Positions 27,547 to 37,031 of a DNA stretch of 64,000 bases are shown here, piece by piece. This DNA is from Thalassolituus sp. UBA674 (GTDB lineage: Bacteria > Pseudomonadota > Gammaproteobacteria > Pseudomonadales > Oceanobacteraceae). The notes beneath the pieces were generated by a model that saw only the letters and a list, made by a program, of their open reading frames with translations, made no database searches and was not told where the DNA came from. Position 1 is the stretch's first letter, and each line of letters opens with the position of its first letter. The stretch lies in contig DBNK01000027.1 of assembly GCA_002298335.1 (NCBI GenBank), positions 1 through 64,000 of the forward strand, in the 5' to 3' direction. Position numbers and translations under genes: made by a program.

Positions 27547-28686
27547 ATGACACTGCGCGCCATCACCCTGCTTGCCGTCCTGCTGGGCACTGCTTTCAGT
27601 GCCCATGCGGATGAAAAAAGTGACAGCCAGCGCCTGAAAGAGGTGCAGGCAGAAATCCGTAAGCTGGAAGCCTGGCTGAAAGACGCCCGCTCTGAGTACG
27701 ATGACCTGCAGAACGAACTGCGCGCGTCGGACAAAGAGATCTCGGCCCTGACCAAACAGGTGAACGAGACCCGCGCCCGGCTCGCGGAGGAGCAGCAACG
27801 CCTAAAAAAGCTCCGTGAGGAGCAGGCGCAGCAACGTCAGCTCCGGCAACGCCACCAGCAACTGCTCAGCCAGCAGATCCGCGAAGCGCGCCGCATAGGC
27901 GATGAAGCCGCCGTACGCTTCTGGCTGACCCAGGACGACCCCGCCCATAACCAGCGCATGCTGCATTACTTTTCTTACTTCAACCGCGCCCGCGTGGAGC
28001 ATATCCATGACACCATGGAAGAACTGCGGCGTCTCGACAACATTGAAGCCCTGATTCTGGAACAGGAAACGGCGCTCAAGAAAACCGAAGCGGCCCTGCT
28101 GACCAAAAACCGCGCACTGGAAGGTAAAAAACAGGATCAGCAGGTGCTGCTGGCCAGGCTCAGCAAGCAGATGAGCAGCGAAAGCAGCCGCCTGGAAGCC
28201 CGCCAGGCCGATCAGAAACGCCTGCAGGCCCTGCTGGAAGAAGTCGCCAACCTCATCAGCGACAGCCCGCTACGCGCCAACGAAACCCCCTTTAAGGACA
28301 TGCGCGGGAAGTTACCGCTACCCGTGGCCGGACGTATTACCAAAGCCTTTGGCAGCCGTGCTGATGGCGGCAAGTCGCGCTGGGAAGGCTGGCAGATCAG
28401 CACCACAGAAGGCACGCCGGTCAAAGCTGTACACCACGGTCGCGTTGTTTTCGCCGACTGGTTGCGTGGCTTCGGCCTGCTCATCATTGTTGATCACGGT
28501 AAGGGCTATCTGAGCCTGTACGCCCACAACCAGAGCCTGCTGAAAGATGTCGGCAACTGGGTTAATGCAGGAGATCAGGTTGCCACAGCCGGGCACAGTG
28601 GCGGACTGACCTCGGCGGCACTGTATTTTGAAATCCGCTATCAGGGACGTCCGCAGGACCCGGCGCTGTGGCTGAAGCGGGGCTAA
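27547..28686 (+). CDS. envC: EnvC-like murein hydrolase activator (degenerate LytM)
   Basis: Periplasmic activator of cell-division amidases (AmiA/AmiB-type). It has 379 residues: a signal peptide ending SAHA, a long coiled coil (about 20-240) and a C-terminal M23/LytM domain (about 258-375). Zinc ligands of active LytM enzymes are not kept: the region of the first His reads RWEGWQIS, and the final HxH position reads ALYFEIR, with only YAH retained. That is what EnvC-type non-catalytic activators look like. It lies 30 bp after gpmI. The family is well recognised; the exact amidase partner is not in the window. Confidence 0.9.
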   Translation: MTLRAITLLAVLLGTAFSAHADEKSDSQRLKEVQAEIRKLEAWLKDARSEYDDLQNELRASDKEISALTKQVNETRARLAEEQQRLKKLREEQAQQRQLRQRHQQLLSQQIREARRIGDEAAVRFWLTQDDPAHNQRMLHYFSYFNRARVEHIHDTMEELRRLDNIEALILEQETALKKTEAALLTKNRALEGKKQDQQVLLARLSKQMSSESSRLEARQADQKRLQALLEEVANLISDSPLRANETPFKDMRGKLPLPVAGRITKAFGSRADGGKSRWEGWQISTTEGTPVKAVHHGRVVFADWLRGFGLLIIVDHGKGYLSLYAHNQSLLKDVGNWVNAGDQVATAGHSGGLTSAALYFEIRYQGRPQDPALWLKRG

Positions 28687-28825
28687 CAGGGTTCACGTCT
28701 GCCCACTGCCCCGGTGCCCTATCCTTCTGACAAACCCTGACACCGCCGTCTGCAGACCAGTGTTAACAGTCCTGTACTTTTGTGCCATGCTTCAGATACT
28801 TCTGAAGTTGCATACTGAGCACTGC

Positions 28826-30145
28826 ATGCTGCGTAATTCCATTAATACCCTGATCTCTGCTCTGCTGCTGAGCAGCGTCACCGTCCTTTCCGCAACCGCC
28901 GCCACGCCGGCACCCGCGACTCCGGCAGAACCGGCCGCCACAACCGATGTTCCCAAGGCCCAGTTGCCGCTTGAAGACCTGCGGACCTTCGCCGAAATAT
29001 TTGACCGCATCCGCAACTCCTACGTCGAAGAAGTGGATGACAAGACACTGTTCAATGCCGCCATCAAAGGCATGCTGTCGTCTCTGGATCCGCATTCTGC
29101 CTACCTGCAGGAAGAAGATTTCTCCGATCTGCAGGAAAGCACCTCCGGTAAATTCGGCGGTCTGGGCATCGAAGTGGGCATGGACAACGGTCTGGTACGG
29201 GTAATCACCCCCATTGATGACACCCCGGCAGAAAAGGCCGGCATCCTTGCCGGAGACCTGATTGTGACCCTCGACGGTGAAGCCATTGTCGGCATGTCAC
29301 TGGAAGACGCCATCAACCGCATGCGCGGTGAACCGGGTACTAAGATTGATCTCGAAGTCCGCCGTGAAGGCGCACCGGAGCTGATCAAATTCACCCTGGA
29401 ACGGGCTGAAATCAAGGTCGCCAGTGTCCGCACCGACATGCTCAGTGGTGACATCGGCTATGTGCGTATCACCCAGTTCCAGGAAAAGACCGGCAGCGAA
29501 CTGCAGAAAGCCGTGAGCAAGTGGCTCAGGGACAAACCGGTGAATGGCCTGATTCTCGACCTGCGTAACAACCCGGGCGGCGTCCTCAGTGCGGCCGTCG
29601 ACGTGGTGAATACCTTTGTCAGCTCCGGCCTGATCGTCTACACCGAAGGCCGCGAACCTATGTCCAACGTGCGTTATCAGGCCAGCGCCAAAACCCTGTT
29701 ACCAGAGACTCCGGTCGTGGTGCTGATCAATGGTGGCTCAGCATCCGCGTCTGAAATTGTCGCCGGTGCCCTGCAGGATCATCAGCGTGCCGTCATCGTT
29801 GGCACCCAGTCTTTCGGCAAGGGCTCCGTGCAGACTGTCCTGCCGGTGACCGATACCGCCGCCGTCAAACTGACCACCGCACGCTATTTCACCCCGAATG
29901 GCCGCTCCATTCAGGCTCAGGGCATTGTTCCGGATATCCTGGTCGAGCAGAGCGAAGTCACACCGAGCAAACAGCGTTATTACAAAGAAGCTGACCTGCC
30001 GGGCCATCTGAGCAACCCGGATGAAAACGCCGGGAATGCCCCTGAAGCCGAAGAAGATGAGCTGATCCGTAAAGACTTCCAGCTTTATGAAGCTCATACC
30101 CTGTTACGCGGCGTGAGTATACTGGCCAGCAAAAAAGCCCCCTGA
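28826..30145 (+). CDS. S41 family C-terminal processing peptidase (CtpA)
   Basis: Serine protease of the periplasm that degrades or processes envelope proteins. It has about 439 residues from the chosen ATG, with a signal peptide (ISALLLSSVTVLSATAA), an Ala/Pro/Thr-rich linker, a PDZ domain (near GGLGIEVGMDNG to MRGEPGTKIDLEV) and the S41 core with LRNNPGGVL, the nucleophile region GGSASASEIVAGAL and the Lys region SFGKGSVQT. The frame is open from 28760 with other Met codons (28760, 28787), so the start is uncertain. It overlaps the next gene by one base (TGATG). Confidence 0.9.
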   Translation: MLRNSINTLISALLLSSVTVLSATAATPAPATPAEPAATTDVPKAQLPLEDLRTFAEIFDRIRNSYVEEVDDKTLFNAAIKGMLSSLDPHSAYLQEEDFSDLQESTSGKFGGLGIEVGMDNGLVRVITPIDDTPAEKAGILAGDLIVTLDGEAIVGMSLEDAINRMRGEPGTKIDLEVRREGAPELIKFTLERAEIKVASVRTDMLSGDIGYVRITQFQEKTGSELQKAVSKWLRDKPVNGLILDLRNNPGGVLSAAVDVVNTFVSSGLIVYTEGREPMSNVRYQASAKTLLPETPVVVLINGGSASASEIVAGALQDHQRAVIVGTQSFGKGSVQTVLPVTDTAAVKLTTARYFTPNGRSIQAQGIVPDILVEQSEVTPSKQRYYKEADLPGHLSNPDENAGNAPEAEEDELIRKDFQLYEAHTLLRGVSILASKKAP

Positions 30146-30960
30146 TGCGTAACCTGCTTACATGGATGGTGCTGCTCCTCGCTGGGCAGCCCCTTCTGGC
30201 CCAGACCGTACAGACTCAGACGGAGCCCCTGCCCGCGCTCATCATTGTGATTGATGATCTCGGCAACAATAACCGTCTGGGTCAGCGCACCGTGAATCTG
30301 CCCGGCCCGGTTAACCTCGCCCTGCTGCCGCACACCCCTTTTGCCCGCAGTCTGGCCAATGCCGGATACGCTCACGGTCACGGCATCATGCTGCACGCGC
30401 CGATGGAATCCCTGACGGAAAAGAACGCCGGACCGGGTCTGCTCTCCACCGATATGGATAAAACCCAGATCCGGCAGACCATGATCGGGAATCTGGATGA
30501 CATTCCCGGCGTACAGGGCGTGAACAATCACATGGGCAGTAAACTGACCCAGAGCCGCAGCTCCATGAACTGGGTGATGGACGTACTGCGCGAGCGTAAC
30601 CTCTTTTTTATCGACAGCCGTACCGCAGGCAACACCATCGCCGCTCAGGCTGCTGCCATGAATGGCCTCGCCACGCTGGAACGGGATGTGTTTCTGGATA
30701 ATGAACGTGACACGGCGCTGATCGAACAGCAGTTTCAGAAAGGCCTCGCCATTGCCCGCAAACAGGGATTTGCCGTGATGATCGGCCACCCTCACCCGGA
30801 GACTCTGGATGTACTGAGTCAGCAGCTGACATCCATCAGTGAGGCACCCGAGGCAGAATTCCGCCTGATGCGGGCGGGGGATTTTCTGAAAGAACGCAAG
30901 AGTCTGCTCGAGCGGATGCCGAGATTTCCCATTATCCAACCACGCACGGCGGGGAATTAA
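30145..30960 (+). CDS. Divergent polysaccharide deacetylase family protein
   Basis: A protein of 271 residues with a signal peptide (WMVLLLAGQPLLAQ) and a divergent NodB-like fold: LIIVIDDLGNN carries the first Asp pair and HGIMLHAPME the metal-binding region, with AVMIGHPHPETL near the end. This family (often called YibQ) follows envC and ctp in many gammaproteobacteria. It is probably periplasmic, but its substrate is not known. It overlaps the protease stop, so it is co-translated. After the gene, 250 bp to the RDD gene show no clear feature. Confidence 0.88.
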   Translation: MRNLLTWMVLLLAGQPLLAQTVQTQTEPLPALIIVIDDLGNNNRLGQRTVNLPGPVNLALLPHTPFARSLANAGYAHGHGIMLHAPMESLTEKNAGPGLLSTDMDKTQIRQTMIGNLDDIPGVQGVNNHMGSKLTQSRSSMNWVMDVLRERNLFFIDSRTAGNTIAAQAAAMNGLATLERDVFLDNERDTALIEQQFQKGLAIARKQGFAVMIGHPHPETLDVLSQQLTSISEAPEAEFRLMRAGDFLKERKSLLERMPRFPIIQPRTAGN

Positions 30961-31213
30961 TTCCATTTCAGGGATAGCACCCCCTTACGCCTTAACCGGC
31001 GGTCCTCTTTTTAGCACCCGGTTTTTCAGGTTTGGCGAGTCGTAGTTCACCTACGCACAGCACGGCCTACCCCAGAGTTTTTCCCAGACTGTTTGGATTG
31101 ATCTGTCACCGAGGCATCATCCACACACTGCAGCTTGGTATTGATCCGCATCTTGATTAGAGTTGGAGCGTACTCCGGATAACCTGGCTTACAGCCCCGG
31201 CAAAGGCCTGATC

Positions 31214-32269
31214 ATGACCGACATAAGCCCGACACCCGAACAAACACCCCCTCCCGGCCGCGACAAAGACAGTCGCGAGAAAGACAGTCGAGACATAGTC
31301 ACTGCCTATGCCTTCGAGGTGGATAAACAATTATTAGGGAAACCGATCGCCAGACCCTGGCGTCGTGCGGTTGCCCAGGGCATAGACCTGTTGTTTATCG
31401 CCATATTGAGCCAGCTGCCTTCGCTGCTTCTCGCCTTACTGACATCCTTCGCTTTTCTACGGGCCAGTCGCCGCAATAATCATAATATCCAATCCACCCT
31501 GGCCAGGCGCTTGCTGAAGTTTGCCGGTACCGTCTTACTCTTTATCACCACCGTTATTATCGTCGAAGCCATACGTGACGACGAACCATCGGGTGACACA
31601 GAAAACCCGGTGGCACAGGCTGTTGTTTATGGCCTGCATACCGTGGCCCGGAATCAATGCAGCGGTGACTTTGAATGCCTCAGCGGAGTCGCAGACGGTT
31701 CCGGTGAAGCCTTCGCCGAAGCCGGGGTCAGGCGGGATGATGCAGAAGACCATTTCAACGATTTTTCAGATGAACCGACCTTATCTGACGAGCAACAGGC
31801 CGTGCTGCTGACCAGGTATATGGCCGCATTTGATCAGGCTGCAGCCCTTCAGGCCGCCACTCCTGACACCCCATCCGTTTTCCTGTCAAACACTCCACCA
31901 GACTCTGCTGACACGTCATCTGCAGCCGCACAGCCCGGGTGCAACTGTGCTGACAGCACTTACCTGACGCTGAAGTGGCTGCAGGAGCTTATTGCAGGCC
32001 TGGGCCAGGGCATTGGTTGGGCCGCTCTTTACCACAGTGTGTTTATCGCCTGGTTCCGCGGCCGCACTCCGGGCAAAAAGCTGCTGAGAATACGTGTTGT
32101 GAAGCTCGATGGCTCAGACTTTTCCCTGTGGGACAGCTTTGGTCGCTATGGTGGCTACGGCGCTGGTTTCGCCACCGGGCTGTTAGGTTTCGTTCAGGTT
32201 TTCTGGGATGCGAACCGGCAGGCAATTCAGGATAAAATTGCTGAAACCGTGGTTATTTACGAGAAGTAG
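31214..32269 (+). CDS. RDD family membrane protein
   Basis: A protein of 351 residues from the ATG at 31214, which has AAAGG 7 bases upstream. The N-terminus is rich in Pro, Asp, Arg and Lys, with a short duplicated unit (DKDSRE/KDSRD). The first membrane pair (RAVAQGIDLLFIAILSQL) carries the RDD-like Arg and Asp. A long Asp/Ala-rich loop follows (about 125-240), and the C-terminus GRTPGKKLLRIRVVKLDG to FWDANRQAIQDKIAETVVI matches RDD proteins closely. Transport or ion-exchange roles are proposed for some members only. A 250 bp repeat element (copy A) begins 55 bp after the stop. Confidence 0.8.
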   Translation: MTDISPTPEQTPPPGRDKDSREKDSRDIVTAYAFEVDKQLLGKPIARPWRRAVAQGIDLLFIAILSQLPSLLLALLTSFAFLRASRRNNHNIQSTLARRLLKFAGTVLLFITTVIIVEAIRDDEPSGDTENPVAQAVVYGLHTVARNQCSGDFECLSGVADGSGEAFAEAGVRRDDAEDHFNDFSDEPTLSDEQQAVLLTRYMAAFDQAAALQAATPDTPSVFLSNTPPDSADTSSAAAQPGCNCADSTYLTLKWLQELIAGLGQGIGWAALYHSVFIAWFRGRTPGKKLLRIRVVKLDGSDFSLWDSFGRYGGYGAGFATGLLGFVQVFWDANRQAIQDKIAETVVIYEK

Positions 32270-32323
32270 TCATATCGCTGTAACCCTGAATTTACACAGA
32301 TAGGTTTCCAATTTAACAAGAGT

Positions 32324-32572
32324 TAAGGCCCCCAGTGATTTGCTCTATGGTCACAGCTGTCGCTGGTTGCAAGTGCGCCTGTTGCAAGCCAGGACTTTCA
32401 AAAACGAACAGACCTTCGAGACAGGATGTCGAGATAATGGCAGTGAGGCAGGACGCCGAATTGCCATGTGGTCGTAGTGAAGTTTACAGAAAGTTGTGAA
32501 ACAGCGAGGAACACAGCGCGAAGCAGGTGGGAGGGCTAGCGCCGGGAGGATGCCGTCCTCCCAGGAGCGAAA
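32324..32572 (+). repeat. Structured repeat element, copy A (subtype 1)
   Basis: About 250 bp and non-coding, first of five related copies. Shared blocks in order: GGCCCCCAGTGAT at the 5' side, GCGCCTGTTGCAAGCCA, a short stem GACA-GGA-TGTC, GAGGCAGGACGCCGAATTG, the most conserved block GAAACAGCGAGGAACACAGC followed by GCGAAGCAGG, and a terminal hairpin GGGAGGA-TGCCG-TCCTCCC (32544-32562) ending in GAGCGAAA. No ORF is conserved between copies. I propose a structured RNA or mobile RNA-like element. Confidence 0.8.
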
Positions 32573-32593
32573 CATCAGTAATATCTGAATGAT

Positions 32594-32617
32594 GGATCCC
32601 CGCCTGCGCGGGGATGA
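32594..32617. repeat. REP-like dyad
   Basis: ATCCCCGC (32596-32603) and GCGGGGAT (32608-32615) form an 8 bp stem with a CTGC loop, followed by GAC. This form is typical of REP-like dispersed dyads in Proteobacteria. It lies 20 bp after copy A and before the di-heme peroxidase gene end, and may also act as a transcription barrier. Confidence 0.6.
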
Positions 32618-32644
32618 CGACTTAAAACTGAATTAAATATCAGA

Positions 32645-33871
32645 TTAAAGCCCACACTCTGCCGCATCCTCCGGCAACTGATCTTCATACTGCGCATCGG
32701 TCAGGCTGTAAATAAAACACACCAGGGCAAACACATCATCTTCACTCAGATTACTGCCATCCTGCAGCTCCGTGGTGCTGATATTTTCTGCCACTTCCGG
32801 CTCCGCCCAGGCCACACCGGTTTCCGGATTAATGGTGAAGTCTGATCCGCTCAGATGGTGATCGTAAAACTTAATCACAGTCGCCAGTTCACGGAATACA
32901 CCATTGTGCATATAAGGCGCGGTCACACCGGCATTACGCAGGGTCGGTACTTTGAATTTTCCGGCCTCAGCCGCAGCGCTGACTGCATTATTTTCCAGCA
33001 GTCCGTTATCGGTGAAATTCCCCCCCTTACCGTTGCGGGCACGCACGCCTTCATTCACCGGCACGCCGATATTGTGGTATTCAAAACCGCTGAAGGTTTC
33101 GCCGCTGCGGCTGTTGGCTTTCAGCTGGTGACAGGTCGCACAGTTGGTAAACTGCTGAGAGAAAAATAAGGATTTCCCGGTGGTTGCGGCCGACAAAGGA
33201 TCGTAAGTGTAATCGCCTTCCAGTGAGCGGTCGTATCTGGAAGTAAAAGGCGTGAACACGTCGGTACTTTCAAATTCTGCAATCGCATCCGCAAGGGCAT
33301 CGTAAGCGTCATCGGTATTATCAAAAATGGATGCACCATAAAAGGATTCAAACGCTTCGATGTAATCCGGGTTTTCTTTCACCCGTTCAATCACGGCAGC
33401 GGCATTCGGCATCCCCATTTCCACCGGGTTCAGGAAAGGGCCTTTGGCCTGAGCCTGCAGATCCGTCGCCCGGCCATCGAGAAACTGTCCGCCGATGAAT
33501 CCGGAGTAATCATCCTGCTGGCTGTTGAAGCGGGTACGGCTGCCCGAGGTGAAGTCCGGCGTCAGGCTGGCATACAGTGCGGTCGGCGTATTACGGTCAC
33601 CCAGAGATACCCCATCATCCCCCAGAGACACGGCACTGACCCGGCCCTGATCATCGGTGCGCGGATCAGTAAAGGCATGGTCCGGTGAGTGGCAGGTGGC
33701 GCAGGACTGAGTGCGGTTCAGCGACAGACTGGTGTCGTGAAACAGGCTCTCACCGAGGGCGGCTTCGGTCAGAAATACCGGCTCTGCCGGTTCTTCGTTA
33801 TTGGTGCCACCGCCACAGGCTGCCAGAAGCAACCCGGCCCCGAGGACCATAAAGGTTTGCGTTAATTTCAT
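32645..33871 (-). CDS. MauG/CcpA-type di-heme cytochrome c peroxidase lipoprotein
   Basis: A protein of 408 residues with a lipoprotein signal (GLLLAACGGG), so probably tethered in the periplasm. It has two heme c motifs (CATCHSPDHAFTD and CATCHQLKANSRSG), the RNTPTALYA and PTLRNAGVTAPYMHNG segments of the di-heme peroxidase family, and a possible axial Met in YMHNG. The likely reaction is H2O2 reduction or oxidative maturation of a partner. Three ATG codons in a row follow GAGAGAG; the last was taken. It is divergent from the first imelysin gene across a Fur box, which suggests iron control. Confidence 0.88.
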   Translation of the reverse strand: MKLTQTFMVLGAGLLLAACGGGTNNEEPAEPVFLTEAALGESLFHDTSLSLNRTQSCATCHSPDHAFTDPRTDDQGRVSAVSLGDDGVSLGDRNTPTALYASLTPDFTSGSRTRFNSQQDDYSGFIGGQFLDGRATDLQAQAKGPFLNPVEMGMPNAAAVIERVKENPDYIEAFESFYGASIFDNTDDAYDALADAIAEFESTDVFTPFTSRYDRSLEGDYTYDPLSAATTGKSLFFSQQFTNCATCHQLKANSRSGETFSGFEYHNIGVPVNEGVRARNGKGGNFTDNGLLENNAVSAAAEAGKFKVPTLRNAGVTAPYMHNGVFRELATVIKFYDHHLSGSDFTINPETGVAWAEPEVAENISTTELQDGSNLSEDDVFALVCFIYSLTDAQYEDQLPEDAAECGL

Positions 33872-33997
33872 CATCATCTCTCTCAATGTGTGCCCTGATG
33901 GCAGGCTGCTGCACACCAGCACAGTATCCGTGCATCTGTAACAGCATTCTATGCAAGGCGATTCAGCCTCACTTGATCTGCATCAAGTTTACTGAAG

Positions 33998-34017
33998 TTG
34001 ACAATCATTATCATTAC
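33998..34017. promoter_or_regulatory. Fur box between divergent peroxidase and imelysin genes
   Basis: GACAATCATTATCATTAC (34000-34017) read on the other strand is GTAATGATAATGATTGTC, matching 15 of 18 positions of the Fur consensus ATAATGATAATCATTATC. A TTGACA (33998-34003) overlaps it and could be a -35 toward the imelysin gene. Fur-Fe bound here would repress both directions when iron is plentiful. Confidence 0.82.
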
Positions 34018-34070
34018 TATTAGCTTCTTTACTAAATTTACAGCAGCTCGCCAAACAGAGGAATTCTTTT

Positions 34071-35558
34071 ATGCAGTACTCACGCATCTCCCTGGCTATT
34101 CTGGCCACCAGCCTTCTTGCCGCCTGTGGCGGTGGCAGCAGTTCTTCCGGCGACGATAGCGGTACCCCACCACCGGCACCTTCTGAGCTGATCAGTATTG
34201 AAAACACGCAGAAGGTGGTTGATACCAACGCCGATATTGCTTTCGCCATCTACAGCGATGCCGTAACCACAGCGGAAGCCCTGAAAGACGCGATTGATGC
34301 CTTTGCCGCTGAGCCGACCCAGGACAATCTGGATGCCGCCAAAACCGCCTGGCTGGTTGCGCGTGAACCTTATGGCCAGACTGAAGTGTACCGCTTCCGT
34401 CTGAGCCCGATTGATTCCACCGACTACGACTCTGAAGACGGCCCGGAAGGTGACATCAACGCCTGGCCGTTAGGCGAAGCCCTGATCGATTACGTTGCCA
34501 CCAACACCACCGACTTCGGTGATGATCAGATCGGTGTGACGGCCAACGGCGTGGGCATCAATGGTGGCGGTGCAGTCACCTCTGCGAATGCCGCCAGCAG
34601 CTCAGCCTCTGACAACAGCATCATCGGCAACATCAACATTGAAATCACCGCAGACACCCTGAGTAACACCGCGACCGCCGATGACGAGCACGACGTCATT
34701 GCCGGCTACCACGCCATTGAGTTTATGCTCTGGGGTCAGGATCTGAAGAACGATACCGCTCTGGAAGACCGCACTACGGATGGCAGCGACCGCGATGAAG
34801 CCGTCAAAGCCTATGAGTCCGGTGGCCAGCGTCCGCTGTCCGACTTCACCGAAGCCACCTTCGGCGAGCGCCGTCTGACCTTTCTGCAGGTTGCTGTGGA
34901 CAAGCTGATTGCCGACCTCGAAGGTGTCCGCGATGGCTGGGCTGAAGGGGCGGACTACCGCACGGCCTTCACCACCATTGAAAGCGAAGCAGACGCTAAG
35001 CAGAAACTGGCCGAAATCCTCACCGGTATGGGCACCCTGTCTGAAGGTGAGCTGGCCGGTGAACGTATGCAGATCGCCTTCAGCTCCAACTCTCAGGAAG
35101 ATGAGCATTCCTGTTTCTCTGACAATACCCACCGCGATATCTGGCTGAACGCGGAAGGCGTATCCAACAGCTATTACGGTGAATACGCCGGTTACGACAG
35201 CGACCTGGATGGCGTGGATGATGCCGGTACCCGGGTCAGTGGCTATGGTCTGGATGACTATCTGAGCGACGCCGGTCTGTCTGATCTCGACGTTCTGATC
35301 AGTGCCGCTCTGACGGTAACCAAAGCCGGTTATGAAGGCATTGATGAACTGGCCCGTGACGGCATGCCGTTCGACGTACAGATCATGGAAGAGAACCAGA
35401 ACTCGGACTCCCCCGTGTATCAGACCATCTACGCTCTGAACGCTCAGTCCGGCGTGATTGCTGACATCGCTGAAGAGCTGGGTCTGGACGCCGACGTGGT
35501 GGATGACGAAGCCTCCGAATGTGACACCACCAACCCTGACGAGGAATGCGGCGGCTGA
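34071..35558 (+). CDS. Imelysin family iron-regulated lipoprotein (EfeO/IrpA-like)
   Basis: A protein of 495 residues with a lipoprotein signal (SLLAACGGGSSSSGDD). The imelysin domain carries the GxHxxE motif in AGYHAIEFMLWGQD, where His and Glu are the proposed metal ligands. Imelysins are outer-surface or periplasmic iron-linked proteins (IrpA, IcmP, EfeO relatives). It lies directly after the Fur box and heads a + strand run with a di-heme oxidoreductase, DUF1513, a second imelysin and a porin. Role in iron uptake is established only for some relatives. Confidence 0.9.
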   Translation: MQYSRISLAILATSLLAACGGGSSSSGDDSGTPPPAPSELISIENTQKVVDTNADIAFAIYSDAVTTAEALKDAIDAFAAEPTQDNLDAAKTAWLVAREPYGQTEVYRFRLSPIDSTDYDSEDGPEGDINAWPLGEALIDYVATNTTDFGDDQIGVTANGVGINGGGAVTSANAASSSASDNSIIGNINIEITADTLSNTATADDEHDVIAGYHAIEFMLWGQDLKNDTALEDRTTDGSDRDEAVKAYESGGQRPLSDFTEATFGERRLTFLQVAVDKLIADLEGVRDGWAEGADYRTAFTTIESEADAKQKLAEILTGMGTLSEGELAGERMQIAFSSNSQEDEHSCFSDNTHRDIWLNAEGVSNSYYGEYAGYDSDLDGVDDAGTRVSGYGLDDYLSDAGLSDLDVLISAALTVTKAGYEGIDELARDGMPFDVQIMEENQNSDSPVYQTIYALNAQSGVIADIAEELGLDADVVDDEASECDTTNPDEECGG

Positions 35559-35603
35559 GGCCCCGCATCCGCCTCCCGGTTCTGTCCCTGCGGACCTGTT
35601 GCG

Positions 35604-37031
35604 ATGAGATCTCCGGCCACCGTCCCGCTGACACTGCTCTGCTGCAGCGGGATACTGGCCGCCTGCAGCGGATCTGATATTCCGCCACCGTCGGTCAGCG
35701 AATACCTGCCCGGTGGTGCGGCCAGTGTCTCCGTCATGCCCTTTGTCAGTTTCGATAAGGTCGTGGCGAATCTGCCCGCAGAACAGAAGCCGGATTTTTA
35801 CGCGGGCCGGGCCTTAGCAGCTCAGCCCTGGGTGAAAGCCCCGACCGCCACCGACGCCCGCGACGGGCTCGGTCCTTTATTCAACGCCCGCTCCTGCCTT
35901 GCCTGTCATAAGAAAGGTGGGCGCGGCGACATTCCTGAGTCCGCTGATACTCCGCTTTTCAGCGGCTTTGTACGTCTCAGCATTCCCGGCAGTCACGACA
36001 CGCTGGGGGTGGTTCCCGAACCAGTCTATGGTGAGCAGCTGCAGGGGCAGAGCATATCCCTGCTGAGTCAGCTGAATCAGCCCGGCGGCGACGACCTGCC
36101 TGCCGAAGCGCAGGTATTCATCCGCTGGGAAACTCAGGTTTTCACCTACCCGGACGGCCAGCAGACAGAGCTGCGCAAGCCTGTGGCCGACATCCGTGAT
36201 CTGGCCTACGGCCCGCTCCACCCGGACACCCGTTTCAGCCTGCGGCTGGCGCCGCCGATTCACGGTGCCGGTCTGATTGATCAGATCGCCAGTGCCGACA
36301 TCGAAGCTCTGGCTGACCCGCAGGACAGTGACGGCGATGGCATCAGTGGCCGGGTGAACCTCATCTGGAACCCACAGACCCGGCAGACAGAACCCGGGCG
36401 TTTCGGTCTCAAGGCCAACCGTCCGGACCTGACTACCACCATCGCCGCGGCCTTTGCCGGAGACATCGGCATCAGCAACCCGCTGTTTCCGGCACAGCCC
36501 TGCACTGCCGTGCAGACGGCCTGCCTGACCAGCACGGACGGCAACAACGAAGACGGCGTTGAGCTGCCCCAGCATCTGCTGGATCTGGTGGTGCACTACA
36601 ACCGCAATCTGGGGGTACCCAAGCGCCGCCAGCAGGACTCAGAACCGGGCCGCGGGCTGTTTTACCTCAGCGGCTGTGCCGGGTGTCATCAACCCTCTTT
36701 CGTAACGGGTGACAGTGGTCCGGCACACCTCAGTAACCAGACCATCTGGCCGTTCAGCGATTTCCTGCTGCACGACATGGGGCCGGAGCTGGCCGACGGC
36801 CGCCCTGACTATGCCGCCAGCGGCTCTGAATGGCGCACCGCCCCACTCTGGGGAGTCGGGCAGTCTGACGCCGTCAACGGTCATGGCTTTTACCTGCACG
36901 ATGGCCGCGCCCGCAGTATTGAAGAAGCCATCCTCTGGCACGGCGGAGAAGCCGCTCAGGCCAGAACCCGGTTTGCGGCGCTGCCGCCGGATGACCGGCA
37001 ATCCCTCCTGACCTATGTGAGCAGCCTATGA
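35604..37031 (+). CDS. Di-heme oxidoreductase (DUF1111-type) lipoprotein
   Basis: A protein of 475 residues with a lipoprotein-like signal (LCCSGILAACSGSD). Two CxxCH heme sites are seen: ARSCLACHKKGGRGD near residue 95 and SGCAGCHQPSFVTGD near residue 355. The text LFNARSCLACH and GYYLHDGRARSIEEAILWHG-like end match the putative thiol oxidoreductase family that accompanies imelysins. A DSDGDGISG segment looks like a Ca-binding loop. The gene starts 45 bp after the imelysin stop and overlaps the DUF1513 start by four bases. Confidence 0.88.
   Translation: MRSPATVPLTLLCCSGILAACSGSDIPPPSVSEYLPGGAASVSVMPFVSFDKVVANLPAEQKPDFYAGRALAAQPWVKAPTATDARDGLGPLFNARSCLACHKKGGRGDIPESADTPLFSGFVRLSIPGSHDTLGVVPEPVYGEQLQGQSISLLSQLNQPGGDDLPAEAQVFIRWETQVFTYPDGQQTELRKPVADIRDLAYGPLHPDTRFSLRLAPPIHGAGLIDQIASADIEALADPQDSDGDGISGRVNLIWNPQTRQTEPGRFGLKANRPDLTTTIAAAFAGDIGISNPLFPAQPCTAVQTACLTSTDGNNEDGVELPQHLLDLVVHYNRNLGVPKRRQQDSEPGRGLFYLSGCAGCHQPSFVTGDSGPAHLSNQTIWPFSDFLLHDMGPELADGRPDYAASGSEWRTAPLWGVGQSDAVNGHGFYLHDGRARSIEEAILWHGGEAAQARTRFAALPPDDRQSLLTYVSSL

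Noticed and set aside
32351..32575. ORFs inside the structured repeats (for example 74 codons on the minus strand in copy A)
   Set aside because: Frames are not kept between the five copies, while stems are kept by compensatory change, so the elements are better read as non-coding.
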